Shown here: positions 1 to 6,508 of the stretch, piece by piece
How positions within the stretch are numbered: position 1 is the stretch's first letter
Layout: every line of letters begins with the position of its first letter
From: Candidatus Roizmanbacteria bacterium CG09_land_8_20_14_0_10_41_9
GTDB taxonomy: Bacteria > Patescibacteriota > Microgenomatia > UBA1406 > GWC2-37-13
Assembly (NCBI GenBank): GCA_002774185.1
Contig: PEZG01000012.1
Coordinates: 1 to 16,852 of the forward strand
Direction: 5' to 3'
DNA: 16,852 nucleotides
Position numbers and translations under genes: made by a program
Notes under the pieces: model-generated
Seen by the model: only the letters and a program-made list of their open reading frames with translations
Told to the model about the DNA's origin: nothing
Database searches by the model: none

Positions 1-7
1 TGGGCGG

Positions 8-27
8 CCTGCCTGCCGGCAGGCAGG
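8..27. repeat. Perfect 20-nt GC-rich palindrome
   Basis: The ten bases CCTGCCTGCC are followed directly by their exact reverse complement. There is no T-tract after it, so it is not a convincing terminator. Short GC-rich palindromes of this kind are scattered between genes in many Patescibacteria genomes, and I infer that this is one of them. Confidence 0.6.
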
Positions 28-37
28 GATTCAATCC

Positions 38-58
38 GCAAAATCCTCTGGATTTTGC
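38..58. repeat. Short hairpin with 9-bp stem and 3-nt loop
   Basis: GCAAAATCC, loop TCT, GGATTTTGC forms a perfect stem. It has the same design (perfect stem, trinucleotide loop) as the hairpins inside the GIY-YIG flanking repeats at 6531-6547 and 6830-6846. It is not followed by a T-tract. Confidence 0.5.
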
Positions 59-106
59 TCAAAGAAAGTTCGGATTTCGTCCAATAGACACCACAAGACA
101 GGGATT

Positions 107-115
107 TGATATACT
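107..115 (+). promoter_or_regulatory. Extended -10 promoter for tRNA-Ile
   Basis: TGATATACT is an extended -10 element (TGn plus TATACT at 110-115), 12 nt before the mature tRNA-Ile. A possible weak -35 (TAGACA, 85-90) lies 19 nt upstream. Confidence 0.5.
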
Positions 116-127
116 TTGAGTTGAATT

Positions 128-200
128 GGAGCCGTAGTTCACCGGTTAGAACGCGATCCTTATAAGATCGATGCAGAAGGTTCGATTCCTTCCGGCTCCA
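128..200 (+). tRNA. tRNA-Ile(UAU)
   Basis: A 73-nt cloverleaf. The acceptor GGAGCCG pairs with CGGCTCC, the D-arm is GTTC/GAAC, the anticodon stem is CGATC/GATCG around the loop CTTATAA, and the T-arm is GAAGG/CCTTC around TTCGATT. U33 is followed by anticodon UAU, which reads AUA isoleucine directly. The discriminator is A and no CCA is encoded. Most bacteria instead read AUA with a CAU anticodon modified to lysidine by TilS, so a genomically encoded UAU is uncommon. Confidence 0.93.
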
Positions 201-220
201 CAAAAAAAGATTTACTCTTG

Positions 221-293
221 TGCTGAGGCTCAGAGTCGAACTGAGATCTGAGGTTTTTCAGACCCCCGCCGTGACCACCTTGGCTACCTCAGC
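221..293 (-). tRNA. tRNA-Phe(GAA)
   Basis: On the minus strand the acceptor GCTGAGG pairs perfectly with CCTCAGC. The anticodon stem GGGGT/ACCTC (one G-U pair) encloses loop CTGAAAA with anticodon GAA. The T-arm is CTCAG/CTGAG around TTCGACT, with a 4-nt variable loop. The discriminator is A and no CCA is encoded. It is convergent with tRNA-Ile, 20 nt away. Confidence 0.92.
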
Positions 294-305
294 TAACGAA
301 AATAA

Positions 306-333
306 ATTATATCATCTTTGCCCGCTAATACAA
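306..333 (-). promoter_or_regulatory. Promoter of tRNA-Phe
   Basis: Read on the minus strand, TTGTAT (328-333), a 16-nt spacer and TATAAT (306-311) precede the tRNA-Phe 5' end at 293 by 12 nt. Confidence 0.65.
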
Positions 334-337
334 AATC

Positions 338-352
338 TCTTCTCGTAGAAGA
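338..352 (-). terminator. Possible weak terminator of the secreted-protein gene
   Basis: On the minus strand TCTTCT, loop ACG, AGAAGA is followed by GATTTTG, about 37 nt past the stop codon at 389. The stem is AT-rich and the T-tract is short and interrupted, so function is uncertain. It adjoins the -35 box of tRNA-Phe. Confidence 0.35.
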
Positions 353-388
353 AGTTTTGTGGCAGAATTATTTTTTGAACCCTCAATG

Positions 389-898
389 TTAAAAATGCGC
401 TCCGTAGCCTGTTGGGTTACTATGAGTAAACCAGAAATGTCCGGGACCGTACTCGGGATCTTTCCCCTGATCCATGATCACAGCAAATTGTCCCCATATT
501 CCATATGCTCCTTCTGGTACAAGGCTCAGATCGTTGGCATAATCACCGATCCAGACGATCTTATAGTGCCACACTGCTCCTGAGCCACCGTTCATCCCAT
601 TCCACTCGTTATTTTCCCATGCTCGATATGGAGGGTTAAGCCAATTTTCCGCGTTCCCTCGATCCCATTCCGCATTCCATTTCATCACAATTTTATCATC
701 AGAATACACACCGCACCAATCACGGGCTTGTTGTTCTGTCCAACTATATTTTCCCATACCCCAACCAACGCACGTACCATTAAATACTCTCGCATTGCGA
801 TTGTATCCATATGGGTCAAATCCGGTTTCTTTTGCCACTACAGGGTTTAATACGAACAGGAATGACATCACTCCAAGTAATATTGCAAATTTTTTCAT
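389..898 (-). CDS. Secreted protein of unknown function
   Basis: I do not recognise a named family. The start at 898 is chosen because GGGAGGTG (905-912) is a strong ribosome-binding site just upstream; an in-frame Met at 946 lies upstream of the predicted transcription start. The 169-aa product begins MKKF, has a hydrophobic core to about residue 20 and a likely signal-peptidase site after VVA (residue 22), so it is predicted to be exported. The mature part is unusually rich in Trp, Tyr, Gly and Asn, with repeated W/N motifs such as KWNAEWDRGNAENW (residues 73-86). It has just two cysteines (43 and 62), which could form a disulfide. It is transcribed alone, between tRNA-Phe and tRNA-Gly, from a near-consensus promoter, suggesting high expression. 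A surface or extracellular role is inferred only from the signal peptide and composition. Confidence 0.75.
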   Translation of the reverse strand: MKKFAILLGVMSFLFVLNPVVAKETGFDPYGYNRNARVFNGTCVGWGMGKYSWTEQQARDWCGVYSDDKIVMKWNAEWDRGNAENWLNPPYRAWENNEWNGMNGGSGAVWHYKIVWIGDYANDLSLVPEGAYGIWGQFAVIMDQGKDPEYGPGHFWFTHSNPTGYGAHF

Positions 899-923
899 AT
901 TTCTCACCTCCCTTCTGTTGTTG

Positions 924-953
924 ATTATATGATACAAAAAAAGCAAAGGTCAA
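924..953 (-). promoter_or_regulatory. Strong promoter of the secreted-protein gene
   Basis: On the minus strand TTGACC (948-953), an 18-nt spacer and TATAAT (924-929) give a near-consensus housekeeping promoter. The expected start at about 917 leaves a short leader carrying the GGGAGGTG site at 905-912. Confidence 0.75.
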
Positions 954-970
954 ATAAGAAGAGAGAATGG

Positions 971-976
971 TATAAT
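971..976 (+). promoter_or_regulatory. -10 box for tRNA-Gly
   Basis: TATAAT within TGGTATAATATT lies 39 nt before tRNA-Gly and is divergent from the secreted-protein promoter. No good -35 box is visible; GGTCAA at 948-953, at the right distance, is the complement of the divergent -35. Confidence 0.45.
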
Positions 977-1015
977 ATTTTCATCGCGCGGGCGTAGGGC
1001 TATTTATCAAAACTT

Positions 1016-1086
1016 GCGGGATTAGTACAGTGGCAGTACGCCGCCTTGCCAAGGCGGAGGCGCGAGTCCGATTCTCGTATCCCGCT
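1016..1086 (+). tRNA. tRNA-Gly(GCC)
   Basis: A 71-nt cloverleaf. The acceptor GCGGGAT pairs with ATCCCGC, the D-arm is GTAC/GTAC, and the anticodon stem CCGCC/GGCGG surrounds TTGCCAA with anticodon GCC. The T-stem is GCGAG/CTCGT. The T-loop reads TCCGATT instead of the near-universal TTCRANY, so the base at position 55 is C rather than U. The discriminator is U, as in most bacterial tRNA-Gly. No CCA is encoded. Confidence 0.92.
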
Positions 1087-1088
1087 CA

Positions 1089-1106
1089 CTAGAAAGCGTT
1101 TTCTAG
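1089..1106 (+). repeat. Hairpin just downstream of tRNA-Gly
   Basis: CTAGAAA, loop GCGT, TTTCTAG is a 7-bp stem starting 3 nt after the tRNA. There is no U-tract; it may mark the tRNA 3' trailer or be a weak terminator. The following 1107-1334 contains only AT-rich sequence with short GTGACAAA-like and ATTCTTAA repeats and no supported gene. Confidence 0.4.
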
Positions 1107-1334
1107 GCCCTGAAAGTAAACAGATCTCTTCTGAAGTTTAAATATAAATGTAGATTGTACCATTTTGCAACGGCCGTGACAAAGTGAGACAAATCGTGAC
1201 GAATGGGCGTAGTCGAAGCTTAAAGAATTTTTTTATTTAACAAATATTGAAACCAGCTTTAGATAGGGTTGATTTGGGAATTCTTAAGTCTCCTTCTGCA
1301 AGAAATTCTTAAAATATTGTGTTAGATTGAGGAT

Positions 1335-1724
1335 ATGAATTACAAAGGAGTAATTATTGAAGAAAGTCTGGGTAATAAGTCGGTTTTGAAAAAAGTAAAA
1401 ATTATCAAAACTAAGGTTGAACCCATAAAACCTAAACATAAGACGCCCTGGCTGAAACAGTGGACTCTTCATTCCGTTGAAATACCAGAGGAAGAGGGCG
1501 AGCAGATTGCTTATACAATTAGTTATTCATTTGATCCAGAACATCCAGATTGGTATGCGGACTATCAAAACGATAAGTACCATTTCGTCATTTATGCGGG
1601 TAAAGTTTTTAAAGTAGATTTGCAAAATCCCATCCTCTATAAAGATGCGAAAGAATACGGAATTTCCAAAGGCATACCTGAATATCAGGTTGATTTTGCG
1701 CCCGCCTTCAAAAATCCATGCTGA
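1335..1724 (+). CDS. Conserved-looking protein of unknown function, coupled to the ATP-grasp gene
   Basis: 129 aa, no family recognised. The N-terminal third is lysine-rich and basic (residues 11-42). The middle is acidic and aromatic: EIPEEEGEQ at about residues 49-57, then a mixed beta-like stretch with FDPEHPDWY. No signal peptide or membrane segment is visible. The stop codon lies inside the following gene (7-nt overlap), so the two are almost certainly one transcription unit and translationally coupled. This suggests a dedicated role with the ATP-grasp enzyme, for example a substrate carrier or accessory subunit, but that is inference. The start has a GAGG only 2 nt from the ATG, which is too close for an efficient ribosome-binding site. 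Confidence 0.65.
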   Translation: MNYKGVIIEESLGNKSVLKKVKIIKTKVEPIKPKHKTPWLKQWTLHSVEIPEEEGEQIAYTISYSFDPEHPDWYADYQNDKYHFVIYAGKVFKVDLQNPILYKDAKEYGISKGIPEYQVDFAPAFKNPC

Positions 1725-2779
1725 AAAATATCCGATTTCAAACAAGAATTTCTGATTTTATAAAAAGTGGAAAATTGTTAGCATTCGTCTATAACATAAG
1801 ACACGCCTATCCGGATCCAAACGATCCCCATACGTTTTTGGAAACCGATTATGATGATCCTGAAACAATCGATTGCTTTACAAAACATTTGAAAAACTGC
1901 GGATTCCCTGTCCTCTCCCTTGAGGCGACTGCGGATGTAGAAGAAAAACTTGGGGAGAAAAAGGAAGATATCGGTTTGGTTTTCAACTATTCAGAGGCAA
2001 TCATTGAGGGTGACCGGAAAAAACAAATCACTTCTGTTTGCGAGAAGTTAGGTATTTCCTTTACTGGTCCGTCGGATAAAACCCAAGTATTGGCAAGGAA
2101 TAAAGCAAAGGCAAAATCCGAGATGAAGAAACACGGAATATCAGTTCTTCCGGATCAGGTTTTTTCAGATTCTAGCGAACCACTTGCTTCCAATATGCGT
2201 TTTCCATTAATCGTTAAGCCAATCGGTCAAGGTTCATCAGCGGGAATTACAAACAAAAGCGTTGTTGAAAATGAAAAAGAGTTGAGAAAACAATTGATCG
2301 AAGTTATTGGACGCTTCAACGATTCCGCAATAGTGGAGCCGTTTATAACGGGGCGGGAATTCTCAATTGCACTGATCGGAAATCCTCCCCAAATTCTTCC
2401 CATTATCGAGCCGAACTTAAAATCCTTGCCCAAAGGATACGTAGCCATTGATTCGCTGGAGGTGAAATGGCTCTATGAGGAGGAAGCTCAGGATCATCTC
2501 ATGTGTCCGGCAATCCTAGACCCCGATTTGAAGGCAGGAATAGAGAAAACGGCGCGTCAGGTTTGGGACTCTCTTGAGTTGAAAGATCTTTGCAGAATCG
2601 ATACCCGATGCGACGAAGACGGGAACCTTTATGTCCTTGAGGTGAATTCCCCACCCGGGCTTATCCCGCCGGAAATTTCTACGACCAGTTATCTTCCGTT
2701 GGCTGCGCGGAAAGCTGGGATCGAATACGATAACCTCCTGAAAACCATCGTTGCATCTGCCCTACTTCGGTATAGTTGA
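1718..2779 (+). CDS. D-alanine-D-alanine-ligase-like ATP-grasp enzyme
   Basis: 353 aa, an ATP-grasp ligase of the Ddl type (COG1181-like), which joins a carboxylate to an amine through an acyl phosphate using ATP. Visible landmarks: KPIGQGSSAG (residues 167-176), the ATP-binding lysine and glycine-rich loop; EPFITGREF (207-215), the second ATP-binding strand; and R293, D295, E308 and N310 in CRIDTRCD and LEVNSPPGL, the Mg-ATP site. Bacterial Ddl usually ends this motif NTxPG(F/M)T; here it is NSPPGLI, and the N-terminal domain lacks a clear Ddl signature. The substrate may therefore be a dipeptide other than D-Ala-D-Ala. Length is normal for Ddl (about 300-360). The gene is coupled to the upstream unknown protein. 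ATP-grasp assignment is firm; D-Ala specificity is not. Confidence 0.85.
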   Translation: MLKNIRFQTRISDFIKSGKLLAFVYNIRHAYPDPNDPHTFLETDYDDPETIDCFTKHLKNCGFPVLSLEATADVEEKLGEKKEDIGLVFNYSEAIIEGDRKKQITSVCEKLGISFTGPSDKTQVLARNKAKAKSEMKKHGISVLPDQVFSDSSEPLASNMRFPLIVKPIGQGSSAGITNKSVVENEKELRKQLIEVIGRFNDSAIVEPFITGREFSIALIGNPPQILPIIEPNLKSLPKGYVAIDSLEVKWLYEEEAQDHLMCPAILDPDLKAGIEKTARQVWDSLELKDLCRIDTRCDEDGNLYVLEVNSPPGLIPPEISTTSYLPLAARKAGIEYDNLLKTIVASALLRYS

Positions 2780-2806
2780 TTCACGATTCCGTGTCTTTGC
2801 TCCGGA

Positions 2807-2822
2807 CGTAAAATATTTTACG
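2807..2822. repeat. 16-nt AT-rich palindrome after the ATP-grasp gene
   Basis: CGTAAAAT is followed by its reverse complement. It lies 28 nt past the stop of the ATP-grasp gene and could be a weak terminator or protein-binding site. There is no U-tract. Confidence 0.35.
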
Positions 2823-2864
2823 GACTATCTTAATAGTTTAAGTCGCAATAACAATAAAAAAGGT

Positions 2865-2892
2865 TTGACATATTTTCTCATTTTTGTATATT
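2865..2892 (+). promoter_or_regulatory. Promoter of the KamA-like gene
   Basis: Consensus TTGACA (2865-2870), a 16-nt spacer and TATATT (2887-2892). The expected start near 2899 gives a leader of about 24 nt, with no Shine-Dalgarno sequence before the ATG at 2923. Confidence 0.7.
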
Positions 2893-2922
2893 GATTTTTA
2901 TTAGTTACTTTGCATTCTTTCG

Positions 2923-3861
2923 ATGATATTTAAAGTATCCAGACATCTAAAAAAAATAGCGAAGAAAAGTCCTGCTGTTAAAAAGCAGTATTACGTTTCC
3001 GATATTGAAGGCAAAGACGTGTCATACCTTTCTGATCCGCTCCTTGAGGAGGAACATACTAAGGTGAGGGGCCTTATTCATAAGTATAAAAACCGCGTAC
3101 TGATTCTTTTGACGCTAAACTGCGCCGCATACTGCAGGTTTTGCACAAGAAGGCGCGACGTTTCCCAAGTGATGAAAGGAGTGATTACGGAAAACGATTT
3201 GAAAAGGATGAAATCATATATGGAAAAGCATCCGCAGATAAAAGAGATTATCCTTTCGGGCGGAGATCCGTTTACCGTCCCCGCTCTTTTGGAAAAAGCT
3301 TTAAAGATGTTTTCCAGTATGCCGCAGATAAAAGTAATACGGATAGGGACCCGGATCCCGGTTTCAGACCCCAAAAAAATAGACAAAAAACTTATAAAAA
3401 TACTATCCGTAGTCAAAAAGCAGCCACTCTACGTCATGATTCATTTCGAACACCCCGACGAGATAACAAAAGAAACGGAACAGGCGGTTCTGAGACTAAG
3501 AAAATCCGGAGCAATCCTGTTTTCCCAATCAGTTTTCCTCAAGGGAGTGAATGATTCGTTCGACACTCTTTACGTTTTGTTTTCAAGACTGATTGAGATA
3601 GGGGTAAAGCCGTATTACCTTTTTCGGTGCGATCCGGTGAAGGGCACAGAGCATTTTATCGTGGATATCCGCAAAGAGATCGAAATCGCATCCAAGCTTA
3701 GACGAAATCTCAGCGGCTTGGCCAGTCCGATGTATATTATTGATGTGCCTGAAGGAAATGGGAAAGTGCCCGTTCCCTTAAATTTTTGGGATTTTAAACT
3801 AGAAGAATATAGAGATTTTGAAGGAAAGGCGATAAAAACAGGGAAGTTTAATACAGGTTAA
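2923..3861 (+). CDS. Lysine 2,3-aminomutase-family radical SAM enzyme
   Basis: 312 aa, KamA/EpmB family. These enzymes use a 4Fe-4S cluster, S-adenosylmethionine and PLP to move the amino group of lysine from C2 to C3 (beta-lysine). The cluster motif CxxxCxxC is C67, C71, C74 in CAAYCRFCTRRR, which resembles true lysine aminomutases more than EpmB (CFRRH). SGGDPF (112-117) is the SAM-contacting glycine motif. DPVKGTEHF (237-245) and DVPEGNGK (274-281) match the two substrate-binding aspartates and the PLP lysine (K281). It is shorter than clostridial KamA (about 416 aa) because the N-terminal and C-terminal extensions are missing. It has its own promoter and follows an ATP-grasp ligase, so beta-lysine may feed a peptide ligation (inference). 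No EF-P or EpmA gene lies in the window. The 3' end overlaps the convergent Nudix gene by 14 nt. Confidence 0.87.
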   Translation: MIFKVSRHLKKIAKKSPAVKKQYYVSDIEGKDVSYLSDPLLEEEHTKVRGLIHKYKNRVLILLTLNCAAYCRFCTRRRDVSQVMKGVITENDLKRMKSYMEKHPQIKEIILSGGDPFTVPALLEKALKMFSSMPQIKVIRIGTRIPVSDPKKIDKKLIKILSVVKKQPLYVMIHFEHPDEITKETEQAVLRLRKSGAILFSQSVFLKGVNDSFDTLYVLFSRLIEIGVKPYYLFRCDPVKGTEHFIVDIRKEIEIASKLRRNLSGLASPMYIIDVPEGNGKVPVPLNFWDFKLEEYRDFEGKAIKTGKFNTG

Positions 3862-4273
3862 GGATTTTTTCAAACGCTTCCTTGTCGGATTTGTAGGTAA
3901 GGGTTTTCCTAACTTCATCCTCGGCGACAAATTTTGCGTCGCACATTTCCCAATCGTGATCCTTCGGATCACCGGCTACATATTCCATCAGGAAATAATA
4001 TACGGTTTTGGCTATGCGGGTATTTTTGAGAACGTAAAAATAGGATGTTTTCACCGGTTTTGGATTTGCAATTTTTGCTTCAACCCCTCCCTCTTCTTTC
4101 ACCTCGCGCCTCGCTGCATCCTCCATTGCCTCGCTGTCTTTAGTGTCTCCAACCAATCCTTTTGGGAATACCCACCCTTTATGCTGCGAATGTTGGGTGA
4201 TAAGCCACTCTATCTTATTTCCTACTTTTCGATACACGATTCCTCCGGCCGACACCTCATTTTTTGTCTTCAT
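3848..4273 (-). CDS. Nudix hydrolase (Ap4A-hydrolase-like)
   Basis: 141 aa. A complete Nudix box GX5EX7REUXEEXGU is present: G-DTKDS-E-AMEDAAR-REVKEEGGV at about residues 43-65 of the chosen product. This box binds Mg and positions the catalytic water for cleavage of nucleoside diphosphate-linked substrates. SAGGIVYR near the N-terminus and WVFPKG before the box resemble Ap4A pyrophosphatases and related housekeeping enzymes; the exact substrate cannot be read from sequence. The start at 4273 (MKTKNE) is chosen because GGGAGGA lies at the right distance upstream. It overlaps the end of the glycosyltransferase gene by 17 nt, so the two are co-transcribed. Its 3' end overlaps the convergent KamA-like gene. 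Confidence 0.85.
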   Translation of the reverse strand: MKTKNEVSAGGIVYRKVGNKIEWLITQHSQHKGWVFPKGLVGDTKDSEAMEDAARREVKEEGGVEAKIANPKPVKTSYFYVLKNTRIAKTVYYFLMEYVAGDPKDHDWEMCDAKFVAEDEVRKTLTYKSDKEAFEKILNLY

Positions 4274-5006
4274 AGTACTGTCCTCCCATCTCGTATTGAA
4301 AAATCGGTTTGCGGATCGGACCGATAAAGAGTTGATGGGCAATCGCCTTTAAAGATTTATACAAGCTGAGGAGAAGACCTTCCTTTTCAAACCTGCGGGT
4401 TGAAACATACAGGATAGGCGTTTTGAAGACCTCAAATTTCGCGCCAAGTTTATGTGCTTTCTGTATGAGATTGAAATCTTCTCCAAATACGATAGAATCA
4501 TCAAATCCCTTGATTTTTTTAAAAAGCTCTTTTCTGATAATGATGCAGGGACCGTTTGCTGCGGGCTTAATATGTTGGAACAGGGACATGTTAAAGTTCA
4601 TTAAAGCCAGGATGAATTTCCCGGTCAACGAATTCGTCTTCGGCCGATTCCATACAGTCAAGGCGTCGAGTTGATAAGATGCAATCTTTTTCTTGATCTC
4701 TTCAAAGAATGATTCTTCAACCTCAACGTCCGCATCAAAAAAAACAAGGAATTCTCCTTTGGCAAGGTTTGCTCCGTAGTTTCTCGCAGCGCTTACATTT
4801 TTTGATTTATGGGTAAAAAAATGGAAAAAGCGAATCACCCGTTCATAAGTTCGGGCTTTTACCGGTGTTGCGTCGGTTGATCCGCTGTCTGAGATGATCA
4901 CTTCAAAATCTCGGAAGGTTTGTTTTTTTAAACTTGTCAAAAGGACGGGGAGGTTCTTTTCTTCATTTAGCGTCGGAATGATAATGGAGAAAAAAAGAGA
5001 CTGCAT
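4257..5006 (-). CDS. Family 2 glycosyltransferase
   Basis: 249 aa, GT-A fold. The N-terminus FSIIIPTLNEEKNLP (residues 6-20) and the strand ending ISDSGSTD (38-45) bind the nucleotide sugar. FFDADVEVE (89-97) carries the DxD metal-binding motif, and FGEDFNL (174-180) supplies the likely catalytic acidic residue. There is no transmembrane segment; a hydrophobic C-terminal half (about 128-145) could be membrane-associated. The length is that of a bare catalytic domain. The gene is divergent from a PRK07208-like flavoprotein that is often found with glycosyltransferases, so it probably acts in polysaccharide or glycolipid synthesis at the inner membrane (inference). The -10-like TAAAAT sits only 4-6 nt before the ATG, so the mRNA may be leaderless. 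Confidence 0.85.
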   Translation of the reverse strand: MQSLFFSIIIPTLNEEKNLPVLLTSLKKQTFRDFEVIISDSGSTDATPVKARTYERVIRFFHFFTHKSKNVSAARNYGANLAKGEFLVFFDADVEVEESFFEEIKKKIASYQLDALTVWNRPKTNSLTGKFILALMNFNMSLFQHIKPAANGPCIIIRKELFKKIKGFDDSIVFGEDFNLIQKAHKLGAKFEVFKTPILYVSTRRFEKEGLLLSLYKSLKAIAHQLFIGPIRKPIFQYEMGGQYYEDKK

Positions 5007-5022
5007 GATTTCATTTTACCGG

Positions 5023-5028
5023 TATAAT
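5023..5028 (+). promoter_or_regulatory. -10 box of the flavoprotein gene
   Basis: TATAAT within CCGGTATAATAGG lies 13 nt before the ATG at 5042, so the transcript has at most a few leader bases. On the other strand TAAAAT (5011-5016) could serve the divergent glycosyltransferase, giving overlapping divergent promoters. No good -35 box is visible on the plus strand. Confidence 0.55.
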
Positions 5029-5041
5029 AGGAAAAAACAAT

Positions 5042-6457
5042 ATGAAAAAAGTGGTCATCATTGGGGCGGGACCTGCAGGATTAGCGGCCGCTTATGAATT
5101 CTACGTACAAAAAAAACTCAAAGACCATAAAATACTTATTTTTGAAACAGACTCGCAGGTAGGCGGAATCTCAAAAACCCTTCTCTATAAAGGTTTCCGA
5201 TTCGATTTGGGAGGACACAGGTTCTATACGAAGTTTCCGGAAATACATACGTTTTACCGTGATTTTCTCGGGGGCGACATGTACAAAAGGAAAAGACTCT
5301 CGAGGATCTATTACGAAAAAAAATTCTTTGACTATCCTTTATCCGCAGGGAATGCGTTGACGAATTTGGGGTTCTTACGGTCCACGGAAATCGCATGGAG
5401 TTGGTTAAAGAGACAATTCTCGCGCCATGAGGAGGAGAGGACGTTTGATAAATGGATATCAAACCGCTTCGGGGATAAATTATTTCGCATTTTTTTCAAA
5501 TCCTACACAGAAAAGGTATGGGGGATTCCAACAGATCGTCTTTCTGCCGATTGGGCCGCACAAAGAATTCAAAATTTTGATTTGCCAAAGGCGGTGGTAA
5601 ACGCATTATTCAAAGTCAACCCGGGTTCCAAAACGATCATAAGCTCATTCTATTATCCAAAATACGGACCCGGAATGCTGTATGAAAAAATCAGGGCGCT
5701 TTTGAAAAAAGAGGGAGTTGAATTCCATTTAGGACATGAAGTTGTCGGGTTTAAAAAACTAAAAAACGCCATATCCGCCGTAATCGTGAAAAAAAAGAAA
5801 AGCGGTCGGCTGTTTCAAGTGAACGGGGTTGACCATGTCATCTCGACTATGCCGTTGAATAAACTCATTTCATATTTAGCCCCGCCACCATTTTTAAAAA
5901 AGGAAATAGAAAAGTTACGATTCCGTAGTTTTCTGACGGTAGGACTCATTGTGAAATCTAATCCGTTTCCAGATCAATGGATTTACGTCCATGATCCAAC
6001 CGTGGATGTTGGGAGAATCCAAAATTTCAAAAATTGGAGTCCGTATATGGTTGAAAGAAAGAAAAAATGTACGTCAATCGGCATGGAATACTTTTGTGAT
6101 AAAGGGGATACCCTATGGGAATTGTCCGACCTCGCATTAGTACAAAAAGCACAGCAGGAACTGATTCAAATAGGGTTAGCAGGAAAAAAAGATTTTGTCG
6201 ACGGATTTGTGTATCGGGTAGATGACGCCTATCCTGTGTACAATTTCGGATACCGCAAACCGCTTAAAAAATCAAAAGAATTTGTTTCCCGAATTAAAAA
6301 CTTGGGGGTGTGTGGACGGGGAGGGATGTACCGGTACAACAACCAAGACCATTCGATCCTAACGGGTTTCTACGCAGTTAGGAATTACCTTTCAAGAGAT
6401 CCTAAATGGGATGTCTGGAAGATTAATGAGGATGGGGCGTATCTTGAGGAAAAATAG
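5042..6457 (+). CDS. FAD-dependent oxidoreductase, PRK07208-like (UGM/PPOX fold)
   Basis: 471 aa. The Rossmann motif GAGPAGLAAA (residues 8-17) with E35 closing the second strand binds FAD. GGISKTLLYKG and FDLGGHRFYTK (about 41-64) follow. RLSRIYYEKKFFDYPL (85-100) and TEKVWGIP..SADWAAQRI (about 156-176) are hallmarks of the PRK07208 group. That group is related to protoporphyrinogen oxidase and UDP-galactopyranose mutase but mostly uncharacterised. Near the C-terminus CGRGGMYRYNNQDHS matches the FAD-closing segment of the fold. Automatic annotation as HemY or Glf would be over-interpretation: no haem genes are nearby, while a glycosyltransferase is divergently adjacent. A role in modifying a sugar nucleotide or lipid-linked sugar is therefore more likely (inference). 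Confidence 0.82.
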   Translation: MKKVVIIGAGPAGLAAAYEFYVQKKLKDHKILIFETDSQVGGISKTLLYKGFRFDLGGHRFYTKFPEIHTFYRDFLGGDMYKRKRLSRIYYEKKFFDYPLSAGNALTNLGFLRSTEIAWSWLKRQFSRHEEERTFDKWISNRFGDKLFRIFFKSYTEKVWGIPTDRLSADWAAQRIQNFDLPKAVVNALFKVNPGSKTIISSFYYPKYGPGMLYEKIRALLKKEGVEFHLGHEVVGFKKLKNAISAVIVKKKKSGRLFQVNGVDHVISTMPLNKLISYLAPPPFLKKEIEKLRFRSFLTVGLIVKSNPFPDQWIYVHDPTVDVGRIQNFKNWSPYMVERKKKCTSIGMEYFCDKGDTLWELSDLALVQKAQQELIQIGLAGKKDFVDGFVYRVDDAYPVYNFGYRKPLKKSKEFVSRIKNLGVCGRGGMYRYNNQDHSILTGFYAVRNYLSRDPKWDVWKINEDGAYLEEK

Positions 6458-6467
6458 CCACGATGCA

Positions 6468-6496
6468 TTGTTAAGTCGTACATATTGAGGTAAAAT
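6468..6496 (+). promoter_or_regulatory. Promoter placed as for a tRNA, now before a tRNA-like half
   Basis: TTGTTA (6468-6473), an exact 17-nt spacer and TAAAAT (6491-6496). The expected start is about 6503, just before the tRNA-Cys-like 5' half at 6509. It probably transcribes the repeat, GIY-YIG gene, second repeat and tRNA-Cys together. Confidence 0.55.
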
Positions 6497-6508
6497 ATAG
6501 ATCATCAC

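Noticed and set aside
3141..3554. 137-codon plus-strand frame overlapping the aminomutase gene
   Set aside because: It is an out-of-frame shadow of a gene with strong motif support; its charged, repetitive composition has no recognisable features.
5042..6457. Protoporphyrinogen oxidase (hemY) or UDP-galactopyranose mutase (glf)
   Set aside because: The fold is shared, but the sequence signatures match the uncharacterised PRK07208 group and there is no haem gene nearby, so no gene symbol is justified.
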